This document shows positions 8,653-14,847 of a DNA stretch of 47,423 nucleotides, piece after piece. Every line of letters begins with the position of its first letter. Position 1 is the stretch's first letter. The notes under the pieces were generated by a model. The model was not told where the DNA came from and did no database searches. It saw only the letters and a program-made list of their open reading frames with translations. This stretch comes from Halobacteriovorax sp. (GTDB lineage: Bacteria; Bdellovibrionota; Bacteriovoracia; Bacteriovoracales; Bacteriovoracaceae), in NCBI GenBank assembly GCA_002716825.1, contig PBCC01000069.1:1-47423 (forward strand), written 5' to 3'. The position numbers were made by a program, and so were the translations under genes.

Positions 8653-8736
8653 GCCCAGGTGGTGAAATGGTAGACACGCACGCTTGAGGGGCGTGTGTCG
8701 CAAGACGTGCTGGTTCGAGTCCAGTTCTGGGCACCA
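8653..8736 (+). tRNA. tRNA-Leu (anticodon GAG), CCA encoded
   Basis: The acceptor arms are GCCCAGG at 8653-8659 and TCTGGGC before discriminator A, followed by a genomic CCA (8734-8736). The anticodon stem is CACGC/GCGTG with loop TTGAGGG, giving anticodon GAG for CUC/CUU leucine codons. The long variable arm (TGTC-GCAA-GACG) is typical of tRNA-Leu, and the T-arm contains GGTTCGAGTCC. The 3' end is the integration site of the adjacent mobile element, and the last bases belong to the attL repeat. Confidence 0.96.
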
Positions 8737-8739
8737 AAT
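8720..8739 (+). repeat. attL: tRNA-Leu 3' end direct repeat
   Basis: TCCAGTTCTGGGCACCAAAT matches 14848-14867 at 19 of 20 positions (C/T at position 8). The exact core TGGGCACCAAAT (8728-8739) includes the encoded CCA of the tRNA. The placement at the edge of an integrase-bearing block makes this the left attachment site. Confidence 0.88.
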
Positions 8740-8741
8740 AT

Positions 8742-8779
8742 AAAAAAGCCTGTAAGCATCAACACTTACAGGCTTTTTT
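8742..8779. terminator. Bidirectional terminator after tRNA-Leu and the integrase
   Basis: A perfect 15-bp inverted repeat: arms at 8742-8756 and 8765-8779 (core GCCTGTAAG / CTTACAGGC) flanked by A6 and T6 runs, with an 8-base loop. It can terminate the tRNA on the plus strand and the integrase on the minus strand. It lies inside the element, so it was brought in with it. Confidence 0.9.
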
Positions 8780-8786
8780 GTTTTAC

Positions 8787-8806
8787 GAGTACTGGAAAAG
8801 TACTAC
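8787..8806. repeat. Island repeat R1, left copy
   Basis: GAGTACTGGAAAAGTACTAC overlaps the integrase stop codon. A copy with one mismatch is at 12495-12514. Each copy contains two AGTACT palindromes. Confidence 0.75.
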
Positions 8807-9876
8807 ACATCATCTCCGGTAAAATTCACACTCGCGGCCACCTGCTTCAAGAAGCTATTGTGTAAATGAGCGTAACGCTTGACCGTCATATCAACGTTGC
8901 TATGGCCCAAGATTTTCGACAATCCAAACAGATCGCCTCCCGGTGCCATACAAACATTCGAGGCAAAAGTACCGCGAAGATCGTGAAAGCGTATGGGCTT
9001 CACTCCAGCGCGTTTAATGGCGCGCTTGAAGTGTCGCTCGGAGATATGCTGGACATCAATCATCTGACCATTCTTGTGAGCAAAGACGTATTCGGGATGC
9101 CGTGCTTGTTCTTGCAGCTTAAGCATGGCCCGCTCACTGGCTTCATTCATGGGGACGTAGCGAAAGCTGGAACGGGTCTTGGTGGTTTCTCGAAGACCGG
9201 TGCGATCTCGAAGTCGTGCCACATGGATAAGCTTATTTCTAAAATCTAGCTTATCCCATTTAACCCCCGCCAATTCGCCGCGCCTCATACCAGTGTTTAA
9301 GGCCACAATCCAAAGCTCATAGAGTTCACACGCTTTATTGGCAGCGAGGAACTGATTTACTTCCTCTGGCATCCAAAATTTGGGAGTAGTGGGGCGAATC
9401 TTTTCCATAACAATATTACGAAAAGGATTAAGCTCCAGCACTTCCCATCTGACAGCATCGTTGAGCATCGACTTCAAAACTCCAAGGGCCATATTAATGC
9501 CTTTGGGGCTTTTGTTTTTTGCTCTAAGCTTTGAGATCAGATCGTGCCCTAGTGAGATTTTTAACTCTTTAAGTTTAAAGTCTCCCAAGTGGGGCAGGAT
9601 ATGATGCTCCAGCTGAATTCGATACGATGATTGCGTCTTGGGAGACTTGCCGATGACCTTGGTTTGAAACCACTGCACCGAAAAGTCTCTTAGAGTTTGC
9701 GAGGCCTCGGGATTCTCTAGTTTGAGAAATCCGCGCTCGCGATCAACAATCATCTGCTGTTTCCAAAGTTTAGCATCTGACTTTCGCCTAAAAGTCTTAG
9801 TGACCTGGCGACCGTTAACATAGACTTTCACTTTGTAGGAAACTGAACCGTCTTGCTTTTTATTTTCTAATATCAT
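8803..9876 (-). CDS. int: Tyrosine recombinase / integrase
   Basis: A 357-residue site-specific recombinase that should integrate and excise the element at tRNA-Leu. The N-terminal ~60 residues form a small beta-rich arm-binding-like region (SYKVKVYVNGRQVTKTFRRK), followed by a SAM-like core-binding domain (~60-165). The catalytic domain shows NTGMRRGEL (first Arg), FHDLRGTFAS (His-x-x-Arg) and LGHSNVDMTVKRYAH with the nucleophile Tyr. All key residues are present, so it looks functional. Transcription runs toward the tRNA, and the stop TAG lies in island repeat R1. The excisionase-like gene is 72 bases upstream on the same strand. Confidence 0.95.
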   Translation of the reverse strand: MILENKKQDGSVSYKVKVYVNGRQVTKTFRRKSDAKLWKQQMIVDRERGFLKLENPEASQTLRDFSVQWFQTKVIGKSPKTQSSYRIQLEHHILPHLGDFKLKELKISLGHDLISKLRAKNKSPKGINMALGVLKSMLNDAVRWEVLELNPFRNIVMEKIRPTTPKFWMPEEVNQFLAANKACELYELWIVALNTGMRRGELAGVKWDKLDFRNKLIHVARLRDRTGLRETTKTRSSFRYVPMNEASERAMLKLQEQARHPEYVFAHKNGQMIDVQHISERHFKRAIKRAGVKPIRFHDLRGTFASNVCMAPGGDLFGLSKILGHSNVDMTVKRYAHLHNSFLKQVAASVNFTGDDV

Positions 9877-9948
9877 GGGGAACTCCTTAAATAGGAATTT
9901 CCCGCTATGCCTTGTTGTCGGTTAGTGAATGTCAAAGAGCAATTCATC

Positions 9949-10224
9949 TTAACACCGCCCAGAAGCACTTGGCAGCTTAAGATTTGCTTCAAGGTAAAGA
10001 TGTAATTGTTTTCTTGACACTCGTACAAGATTTCCAATCTTTACGAATGGAATTTCTTTACTGAAAATTGCCGTTCTTACCCTTGAAACCTTTATATTAA
10101 GTTCTTTGGCAACCTGCTCTACGGTTAAGTAGTCTTCGGAAGCACTCGATTTGGAGAGATCTCGTTCTTGGAGGATTTCCTCTACTGAGTTTCTTACTAA
10201 TCTGTATATCTCGTAGTTCATCAT
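9949..10224 (-). CDS. Excisionase-like helix-turn-helix protein
   Basis: A 91-residue DNA-binding protein of the MerR/excisionase winged-helix type. The motif DYLTVEQVAKELNIKVSRVR ... IPFVKIGNLVRVSRKQLHLYL (~residues 31-81) is the usual pattern of a helix-turn-helix followed by the xxKIGxxxRVxxxxL strand. The family acts as a recombination directionality factor or small regulator. Its place immediately upstream of the integrase on the same strand supports excisionase or integrase-regulator function. The N-terminal 30 residues are helical and charged. No strong ribosome binding site is visible upstream of the paired ATGATG. Confidence 0.82.
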   Translation of the reverse strand: MMNYEIYRLVRNSVEEILQERDLSKSSASEDYLTVEQVAKELNIKVSRVRTAIFSKEIPFVKIGNLVRVSRKQLHLYLEANLKLPSASGRC

Positions 10225-10773
10225 ACTCGGCCCTGTTTCTTAATTTGTTATTGAAAATTAAAAAGCACGCAAAGAATGATTAAGAGTCGAACACTCCTGC
10301 CATTAAATCTCCTGGATTTCGGTTTTGAAAAATTAGCTGTGATGGAAGAAAACTATTTGAGTCTCAATCACTGCCATGTTACGTTCGACTTGAGCTTTTA
10401 CATAACTTCCTCCCTGGTAAAAGTGTTCAAAACGTCTAAGTGTCCGGCAAGATCAAAAAGACGAATCTACAGAACTAGCAAGTCCACTTCATCAAAGTCA
10501 ATCATTATTTAAATTTTTATTCACAAACTTTTGTGAAATTTACCAATGAAAAGCAGTATCGTTTTTTGAAAAGGCGAGTATGTTTTTTAGAGAATATGAG
10601 TCTAACTTTTTTAACAACGAGTGTTCTAAAAAAAAATCTCTATACTCGATCTATTTTTAAAACTGAGTATTCCATTTATTCATCATCATCATTTATTTTT
10701 TTGACCTTCCTCTTCTTCTTTTATCTGCCTTCTCATGTATTAATTTATTTTAACTCCTCTTTCTTTTTTTAAA

Positions 10774-10910
10774 GCCTGCCCGCTTTAGACTTTCTTCCTA
10801 GCTTACATAAATCCAAAGACTGACTACCTTCCCAAAACTGTGGTTGAGGGTGGGTAGTCAGAGTTTGAGATTTGTAAGCGATTGAATATAAAGAGTAATC
10901 TCGGGCAGGC
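10774..10910. ncRNA. Nested inverted-repeat block, candidate structured RNA or ssDNA hairpin
   Basis: Three inverted repeats lie one inside another. P1 is GCCTGCCCG (10774-10782) with CGGGCAGGC (10902-10910). P2 is GCTTACA+AATC (10801-10807, 10810-10813, two-base bulge) with GATTTGTAAGC (10869-10879). P3 is CTGACTACC (10820-10828) with GGTAGTCAG (10853-10861). Inside P3 pairing continues: a T-G pair, a T/T mismatch, CCC (10831-10833) with GGG (10848-10850), an AA/GA internal loop, AAC with GTT, and a TGTG loop. About 36 pairs in a fixed order suggest a selected fold. No U-run follows P1 on either strand, so it is not a simple terminator. Strand, transcription and function are unknown; a protein-binding or replication/transfer hairpin is an alternative. 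Confidence 0.55.
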
Positions 10911-10925
10911 AAAAACTTATAAAGC

Positions 10926-10947
10926 GTTATGTGACCGGTTATGTGAC
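10926..10947. repeat. Tandem direct repeat GTTATGTGAC x2
   Basis: GTTATGTGAC occurs at 10926-10935 and again at 10938-10947, a 12-base period (about one helical turn), just upstream of the GHKL promoter region. This spacing suits two protein subunits binding the same DNA face, such as an activator site. Confidence 0.6.
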
Positions 10948-10959
10948 TATATAAACTTG

Positions 10960-10988
10960 TTGGAATAGAATTACTCTAAGCTTAATAC
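10960..10988 (+). promoter_or_regulatory. Possible promoter of the GHKL ATPase gene
   Basis: TTGGAA (10960-10965), a 17-base spacer, and TAATAC (10983-10988). AAGAGG (10997-11002) precedes the ATG at 11007, so the leader would be only about a dozen bases. Confidence 0.4.
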
Positions 10989-11006
10989 AAGATTTTAAGA
11001 GGTAAG

Positions 11007-11876
11007 ATGAACATAACTTACGATAACTTCGAAGAGATAATTGAACAGGGACTTTCTACTGAAAATGTATCGCTTCGTGACTTGAAATGGATCGAGCCAG
11101 TAGGAGTTGCCTTACTTAAAACAATGTACCAGTCTCAATTAATAACAAACCTTAGTGATACTGAGTCTGTTCAATCCAGTGCTAGGGCATATATTAGATG
11201 CTTAACAAATACACCGGCAACTGATTCGGAGCGAACTTACGTTACACTCACTGAGTTTTCACAAGACCTTTTCCCTCAAAGTGAAGATGCTTTAGTTCAG
11301 GGGGTTGTCAATAATATTCTACATAATACAGGGAGTATGGAAGCTAGAGACAGAGAGGACCTTCGTCTTTATTTAATTTACCTGCTTGGCGAGATTGTTA
11401 GAAATATAAAGGACCATTCACAGAGCCAGCACTCATATATAGCGGCGCAGTTTTACCCTAGTCATAGAAAAACCCAGGTGGTTATAGTTGATTCTGGAAT
11501 AGGGTTAAGGGCCAGCCTTGAAAGAAGGTATCCGGAGATTCAAACCCACAGTGATGCCATTCTTAAAGCCATTGAGCCTTTTGCTACAGGGGTTGCTCCA
11601 AATAGTAATCCATATGGAGGGACTACTAACATTGGCCTTGGGCTTCATATGTCAACTGAGCTTATAAAATTAACTAAAAATAGGCTTAAAATGATTTCGG
11701 GAGATTCTAAGTTAACAATTGCCAACAGAAAAACAGTCGTTACAAACTTACCATTTACATGGAATGGCACAATAGTAACCTTTGAAATCTTTGAGCATAA
11801 TCTACAACAAGAGTTTGGAGAGCTTTTTGACTACATACGTGGGCGCATAGACCAAAATGGTATTAGTATCTTTTAA
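11007..11876 (+). CDS. GHKL-type ATPase with N-terminal STAS-like region
   Basis: A 289-residue cytoplasmic protein. Residues ~15-45 (VSLRDLKWIEPVGVALLKT) resemble a STAS-like strand-helix. The second half is a GHKL (histidine-kinase-type) ATP-binding fold: N-box LGEIVRNIKDHS (~residues 131-142), G1 box VDSGIGLRAS and G2 box TTNIGLGLHMS. There is no phosphoacceptor-His domain and no Hsp90 or MutL domain, so it resembles anti-sigma-type kinases or standalone GHKL switches. It faces a DUF4325 STAS-like gene end to end (4-base overlap of the 3' ends); elsewhere these two families tend to be neighbours. A switch that phosphorylates or sequesters the STAS protein is inferred. A defence role is possible given its place on an island but unproven. 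Confidence 0.82.
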   Translation: MNITYDNFEEIIEQGLSTENVSLRDLKWIEPVGVALLKTMYQSQLITNLSDTESVQSSARAYIRCLTNTPATDSERTYVTLTEFSQDLFPQSEDALVQGVVNNILHNTGSMEARDREDLRLYLIYLLGEIVRNIKDHSQSQHSYIAAQFYPSHRKTQVVIVDSGIGLRASLERRYPEIQTHSDAILKAIEPFATGVAPNSNPYGGTTNIGLGLHMSTELIKLTKNRLKMISGDSKLTIANRKTVVTNLPFTWNGTIVTFEIFEHNLQQEFGELFDYIRGRIDQNGISIF

Positions 11877-12196
11877 GCGTGCATTGACTCTGTGTGAGAT
11901 GGAAATTTATTAGAACTGTAGCTAACGACAAGGTTTAACATTGCTCTAATATCCCTACCGGCATTTGAAATTTCTATGTGGTTTTTTACGAAATCTATGC
12001 CCGATTCTCTGACAATTACACCTATTAGCTCATCAGTGAAAGACTGCGTGATAGCATCAAAACCAGAAAAGTCTATAACCACTTTATTCATACTTCTTAT
12101 TTCTAGTAATGCAAGGTTTCTCAATAGAAGACCATTCTCTCTTGATGATAAGAAGTCAAAAGCAGGAAAAATGTCTTTTACTTTTATTACTTTCAT
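11873..12196 (-). CDS. STAS-like domain protein (DUF4325 type)
   Basis: A 107-residue single-domain protein. The core NKVVIDFSGFDAITQSFTDE is the diagnostic strand-loop-helix of DUF4325 STAS-like proteins, followed by a predicted strand HIEISNAG and a C-terminal helix. I chose ATG 12196 rather than the upstream ATG at 12229 because GAGG lies 9 bases before it and the homologous-looking domain begins there. STAS proteins are regulated binding partners of GHKL kinases, and the convergent neighbour is such an ATPase. The opposite orientation means the two proteins can be made at independent levels. A palindrome (12251-12272) lies upstream as a likely operator. Confidence 0.8.
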   Translation of the reverse strand: MKVIKVKDIFPAFDFLSSRENGLLLRNLALLEIRSMNKVVIDFSGFDAITQSFTDELIGVIVRESGIDFVKNHIEISNAGRDIRAMLNLVVSYSSNKFPSHTESMHA

Positions 12197-12250
12197 CCAA
12201 ATAGCCTCAAGCCTTATTACCACACTCACAACGTATCGGCTCAGATGCTT

Positions 12251-12272
12251 ATACTATTTATATAAATAGTAT
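12251..12272. promoter_or_regulatory. Perfect 22-bp palindrome upstream of the STAS-like gene
   Basis: ATACTATTTAT joined directly to ATAAATAGTAT, with no mismatch and no spacer. It lies 55 bases upstream of the STAS-like start. It is likely an operator for a dimeric repressor. Confidence 0.6.
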
Positions 12273-12410
12273 CTTTTCTTAATTTTAAAGCACTTAGTGT
12301 TCTAAATACAAGTAAGCATTAAGAACCGACTATATACAATATATGCAAATATGATGCCAATATGACTATTGAAGCTCGCAGGAGTGTATGTGCAATTTCG
12401 AAAGGTTACG

Positions 12411-12430
12411 CTAACCTAGAGCTAGGTTAG
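12411..12430. repeat. Inverted repeat CTAACCTAG-AG-CTAGGTTAG
   Basis: Two 9-bp arms are separated by two bases, with no T-run beside them. A protein-binding site is more likely than a terminator; the bound factor is unknown. Confidence 0.55.
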
Positions 12431-12494
12431 AATGGTTATATATTCTACAGTAGACTAAATATGCAACCTGCCTGTTAAAGTGTGCATAACTTCA

Positions 12495-12514
12495 GAGTAC
12501 TAGAAAAGTACTAC
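12495..12514. repeat. Island repeat R1, internal copy
   Basis: GAGTACTAGAAAAGTACTAC matches 8787-8806 at 19 of 20 positions. The left copy overlaps the integrase 3' end, so this copy may be the remnant of a second, lost integrase end. Confidence 0.7.
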
Positions 12515-12528
12515 GACCCTCGAATATA

Positions 12529-12554
12529 GCCCAAAATAGGCAATAACAGACAAC
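12529..12554. repeat. Island repeat R2, internal copy
   Basis: It begins GCCCAAAATAGGCAATAACA and resembles 14720-14746 (GCCCAAAAACAGGCAAAAAA) with a few substitutions and small gaps. The right copy lies shortly before attR, and this copy lies shortly before an att-like sequence at 12616-12627. Confidence 0.5.
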
Positions 12555-12615
12555 AATGGTATCGCGAGAAATTCGGGGTTAACTCTTTGAAATAAAAGAT
12601 AAAGCACTGTTATGA

Positions 12616-12627
12616 CTAGGCACCAAA
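12616..12627. repeat. att-like sequence inside the island
   Basis: CTAGGCACCAAA shares the nine bases GGCACCAAA with the core of attL and attR. It lies about 90 bases after repeat R2, an arrangement similar to the right end. It may be a degenerate old attachment site, but nine bases alone is weak evidence. Confidence 0.35.
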
Positions 12628-12668
12628 GAGTGAATAGAAAAGCCCCTAAGGCAGTCCAGTCGTGGGTA

Positions 12669-13136
12669 CTATTCAAAATAAATCCACATTACTTTTCTTT
12701 TAGGTGTGTGATTATCATACTCAAATTGCATTCCGATCTCTGGGATTTCAACAAAATATTTATCGGACGCGACATCGCCAGATTTATTGTCAGGTAACTT
12801 TTTTTCTATCCACTTATATTTTTCAAATCGTTTTTTTAAATAAGTGTAATTATCAAAATCTTTAAAAAAGAAAAATGTCAGATGAGAAATTTTATTTCTA
12901 TTTTTTTTATAGACATAAGCATCAACTCTAGACTTCTTATATCGATATATTTTCAATTTTTTGTTATCGTCGGATAGTGAAATTTCATCTGGTTCACCAA
13001 AGAACTTAACAAGTTCAGCGGTTGTTTTGGTCTTCATAACAAGTAACACTTTATCGATATCATCCAATTGATCAGACTCTGATTGAATTTGTGCACAGGC
13101 TGCGAATAAGAAAAAACATATATGGAGAAATCTCAT
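12669..13136 (-). CDS. Small secreted (possibly lipo-) protein of the island
   Basis: A 155-residue protein with an N-terminal hydrophobic leader ending LFAAC-AQ, a near-lipobox with Cys14. The mature part is Lys/Asp/Tyr-rich and ends in VMWIYFE. The segment TTAELVKFFGEPDEISLSDD ... YRYKKSRVDAYVY resembles small outer-membrane-associated SmpA/BamE-like modules (GxPD followed by a strand), but this is only a shape resemblance. Its ATG overlaps the upstream gene's TGA (ATGA), so translation is coupled to the HExxH protein. The DNA is notably AT-rich, consistent with cargo. Family unknown. Confidence 0.65.
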   Translation of the reverse strand: MRFLHICFFLFAACAQIQSESDQLDDIDKVLLVMKTKTTAELVKFFGEPDEISLSDDNKKLKIYRYKKSRVDAYVYKKNRNKISHLTFFFFKDFDNYTYLKKRFEKYKWIEKKLPDNKSGDVASDKYFVEIPEIGMQFEYDNHTPKRKVMWIYFE

Positions 13137-13825
13137 CGATTATCCTTTGATTTAATAATTTCTTCGAGAATTGAAAATGACTTGAGATTGAACTCTTTAA
13201 GGAGCTTTGGGTTTGAATAATAAACTTCTAACGTGTTAGCAAAATCTTCACTTGGCGAATGAGCTGAGTCAGGAAGAATGACTTTTGTAGGAGGCGTCGG
13301 TCTATTGCCTTTTTGATAGGTCCAACCGTTAGAAATGAAAAATTGGTGTAATTGTACCGGGTCAAGATCCCATATCGCAATATGGGCCAATTCATGCAAT
13401 AGAACATCTTTTACCTTTGAAGATTTAAAAAATACATCAAAGAGAATTATCGTTTTGCTTGCTGGAATCGTTAAGGCCGGATTTTTAGGGTTTCCGGGAT
13501 GTGAACTTGCTCTTAAAATGCTAGCTATTTTATATTTTTTTAACCAAGAAGGAAGTTCATCTAGTTTTGATTGAACCAACGCTTTTTCAGATTGTGTCCA
13601 TGCTTTAAACTTTCCTTTAAAACCCTTAATCTCACTTCCTGTATCTTGGAAGTAATTATGCACGCTTATTACCCTACAGTGCTCACTCCTTATATGTCCC
13701 AACACCTTGGTTCCATCACTTCTCGTATAAGGCTTAATCCACTGTTCTCGAACGTGAGTCTCATTTGGCTCACAAGCTAAACTTATCGATGACCATAAAA
13801 ATAGAATGTAGATGAATTGCCTCAT
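13133..13825 (-). CDS. Secreted HExxH putative zinc metallopeptidase
   Basis: A 230-residue protein with a cleavable-looking signal peptide (ending near SLAC). LLHELAHIAIWD carries HELAH, the HExxH zinc motif, and PSEDFANTLEVYY ~45 residues later offers a Glu/Asp third ligand in a gluzincin-like arrangement. The middle holds ASSHPGNPKN and a hydrophobic strand TIILFDVFF. This suggests an extracytoplasmic zinc protease. It is coupled to the downstream lipoprotein gene by an ATGA overlap, so the two may work together. There is no recognised family beyond the motif. AGGA lies about 11 bases before the ATG. Confidence 0.7.
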   Translation of the reverse strand: MRQFIYILFLWSSISLACEPNETHVREQWIKPYTRSDGTKVLGHIRSEHCRVISVHNYFQDTGSEIKGFKGKFKAWTQSEKALVQSKLDELPSWLKKYKIASILRASSHPGNPKNPALTIPASKTIILFDVFFKSSKVKDVLLHELAHIAIWDLDPVQLHQFFISNGWTYQKGNRPTPPTKVILPDSAHSPSEDFANTLEVYYSNPKLLKEFNLKSFSILEEIIKSKDNR

Positions 13826-13855
13826 AAATTCGACAATCCTAATTAGGCTTATGTT

Positions 13856-14308
13856 TCAGATAAACACCGCTGGTTCAACCTTAAATTTTTTTGCTAGCTC
13901 TCGAATTTGACGCAGATTTAACTCTCTCTCGCCGTTAAGGATTTTAGAAACGTTAGGCTGGCCACCAAGTTCCTTTGAGACATCCATCTGTGTAAAGTCT
14001 TTTAGTTCCATTAAGTAAGAAAGCATTTCACTCCCTTTAACTTCAGGAGCTTCGAACATCTTTCCTTCGTAGTCACTAATAAGATCAGTCAGCGTTTCAA
14101 GATAAACCTTCATGCCTTTATCCATTTTTTGATTAAGGGCACCCATTAGACGCTCTGCAATCGCTAAAGCCGTATGAAGCTGCTTTTTAGATGTTATAGG
14201 GCGAAGTGGAAAGAACTCAACGAAATCGAGATAAGAACCTTCAATTTTTTGAGGCTTGAATTTAATATCTTTTTGGAGATCATCAATAATTTTTTTTGCT
14301 TGTGCCAT
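13856..14308 (-). CDS. higA: HigA-type antitoxin
   Basis: A ~150-residue antitoxin that should bind HigB and repress the operon. The C-terminal half contains a helix-turn-helix of the Cro/C1 (HTH_3) class: FTQMDVSKELGGQPNVSKILNGERELNLRQIRELAKKF. The N-terminal half is the longer helical region seen in HigA proteins paired with this toxin family. The upstream ATG 14323 lies inside higB; ATG 14308 is preferred because GGAGAG sits 7 bases before it and it follows the toxin stop by 2 bases. The toxin-first order and the DNA-binding antitoxin are typical of higBA. Confidence 0.88.
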   Translation of the reverse strand: MAQAKKIIDDLQKDIKFKPQKIEGSYLDFVEFFPLRPITSKKQLHTALAIAERLMGALNQKMDKGMKVYLETLTDLISDYEGKMFEAPEVKGSEMLSYLMELKDFTQMDVSKELGGQPNVSKILNGERELNLRQIRELAKKFKVEPAVFI

Positions 14309-14310
14309 TT

Positions 14311-14601
14311 CTATTCTCTCCATTTATCTTTGTCATACTCTTTATGTGTAAGGACGTGAGTAACAAGAACGATTTGAAGTCCATACTGTAATGTAGTGAT
14401 GGCCCTAACTTTATTTCCACCAACGTTAAAAACCGCTTGGTTTCCAACAAAATCTACGTTGACGCCAAAAAGCTCTTTTACATTTTGAGGAGTCTTAAAA
14501 GTCGCTCCTTCTATCAACTTCACCCAACGATCAAGCGCCTTGCGACTGGTAGGGTGCTTACGCTTAAAAATATCAATATTTTCTCGTCCGATGAGCTTCA
14601 C
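14311..14601 (-). CDS. higB: HigB-type toxin (mRNA interferase)
   Basis: A 96-residue RelE-superfamily HigB toxin. The beginning MKLIGRENIDIFKRKHP, the centre VNVDFVGNQAVFNVGGNKVRAI and the end VTHVLTHKEYDKDKW match the HigB family pattern (…VFNIGGNKYR…, …THxEYDK…). The family cleaves mRNA on translating ribosomes. The start is GTG without a Shine-Dalgarno sequence, and the -10 element lies only six bases upstream, so the mRNA may begin at the GTG. It is co-transcribed with higA. It probably stabilises the island or acts in abortive defence. Confidence 0.9.
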   Translation of the reverse strand: MKLIGRENIDIFKRKHPTSRKALDRWVKLIEGATFKTPQNVKELFGVNVDFVGNQAVFNVGGNKVRAITTLQYGLQIVLVTHVLTHKEYDKDKWRE

Positions 14602-14607
14602 AATAAC

Positions 14608-14636
14608 ATTATATCATAATGACATATTAGAATCAA
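14608..14636 (-). promoter_or_regulatory. higBA promoter
   Basis: On the minus strand: TTGATT (14636-14631), a 17-base spacer, then a perfect TATAAT (14613-14608), then six bases to the GTG start. Transcription should begin at or next to the start codon. Confidence 0.75.
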
Positions 14637-14657
14637 TTCAATATGTCATTATGACAT
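14614..14657. promoter_or_regulatory. higBA operator: 15-bp inverted repeat plus half-site
   Basis: A perfect 15-bp inverted repeat: arms at 14614-14628 and 14640-14654 (TCATAATGACATATT and its complement) with an 11-base spacer. An extra ATGACAT at 14651-14657 makes a second small palindrome. The repeats cover the spacer and -35 region of the promoter, ideal for autorepression by HigA. Confidence 0.85.
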
Positions 14658-14719
14658 GGTTTAAATGGTGCCCAGCCAAAGCCTGTAGGAAAAACTTGGC
14701 GCTAATATGGAGCTAAAGT

Positions 14720-14746
14720 GCCCAAAAACAGGCAAAAAAAGACGAA
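14720..14746. repeat. Island repeat R2, right copy
   Basis: It begins GCCCAAAAACAGGCAAAAAA and resembles 12529-12554. It lies about 100 bases inside attR and is a possible recombinase arm site. Confidence 0.5.
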
Positions 14747-14847
14747 AACGGACGATCAAGAAAGAGAACTCAAAGTTATACTAAAATATCGAAATCATTA
14801 ACTAATTTAGTGTAATCACGACACTTTCAAAAACCTCGCTTAGTCAC

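Larger units (their letters stand above)
10225..11006. other. 782-base non-coding region with palindromic block and promoter
   Basis: It lies between the divergently transcribed xis-like and GHKL genes. The left 500 bases are very AT-rich; the only open frames (10276-10512 and 10533-10772) have no ribosome binding site and low-complexity translations, so I do not call them. The right part holds a nested inverted-repeat block (10774-10910), a 10-bp direct repeat pair (10926-10947) and a possible promoter (10960-10988). Confidence 0.75.
12197..12668. other. 472-base non-coding region, possible internal junction of two islands
   Basis: It lies upstream of the STAS-like gene and downstream of the lipoprotein gene. 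It contains a 22-bp palindrome (12251-12272), a 9-bp-arm inverted repeat (12411-12430), the second copy of repeat R1 (12495-12514), the first copy of repeat R2 (12529-12554) and an att-like sequence (12616-12627). I see no supported gene. Confidence 0.7.

Noticed and set aside
10276..10772. Two plus-strand open frames (78 and 79 codons) upstream of the GHKL gene
   Set aside because: No ribosome binding site, low-complexity Ser/Phe-rich translations in very AT-rich DNA, and no domain pattern; most likely chance frames.
14666..14674. TGGTGCCCA, an inverted copy of the tRNA-Leu end
   Set aside because: Only nine bases, opposite orientation, and no accompanying repeat; chance match is likely.
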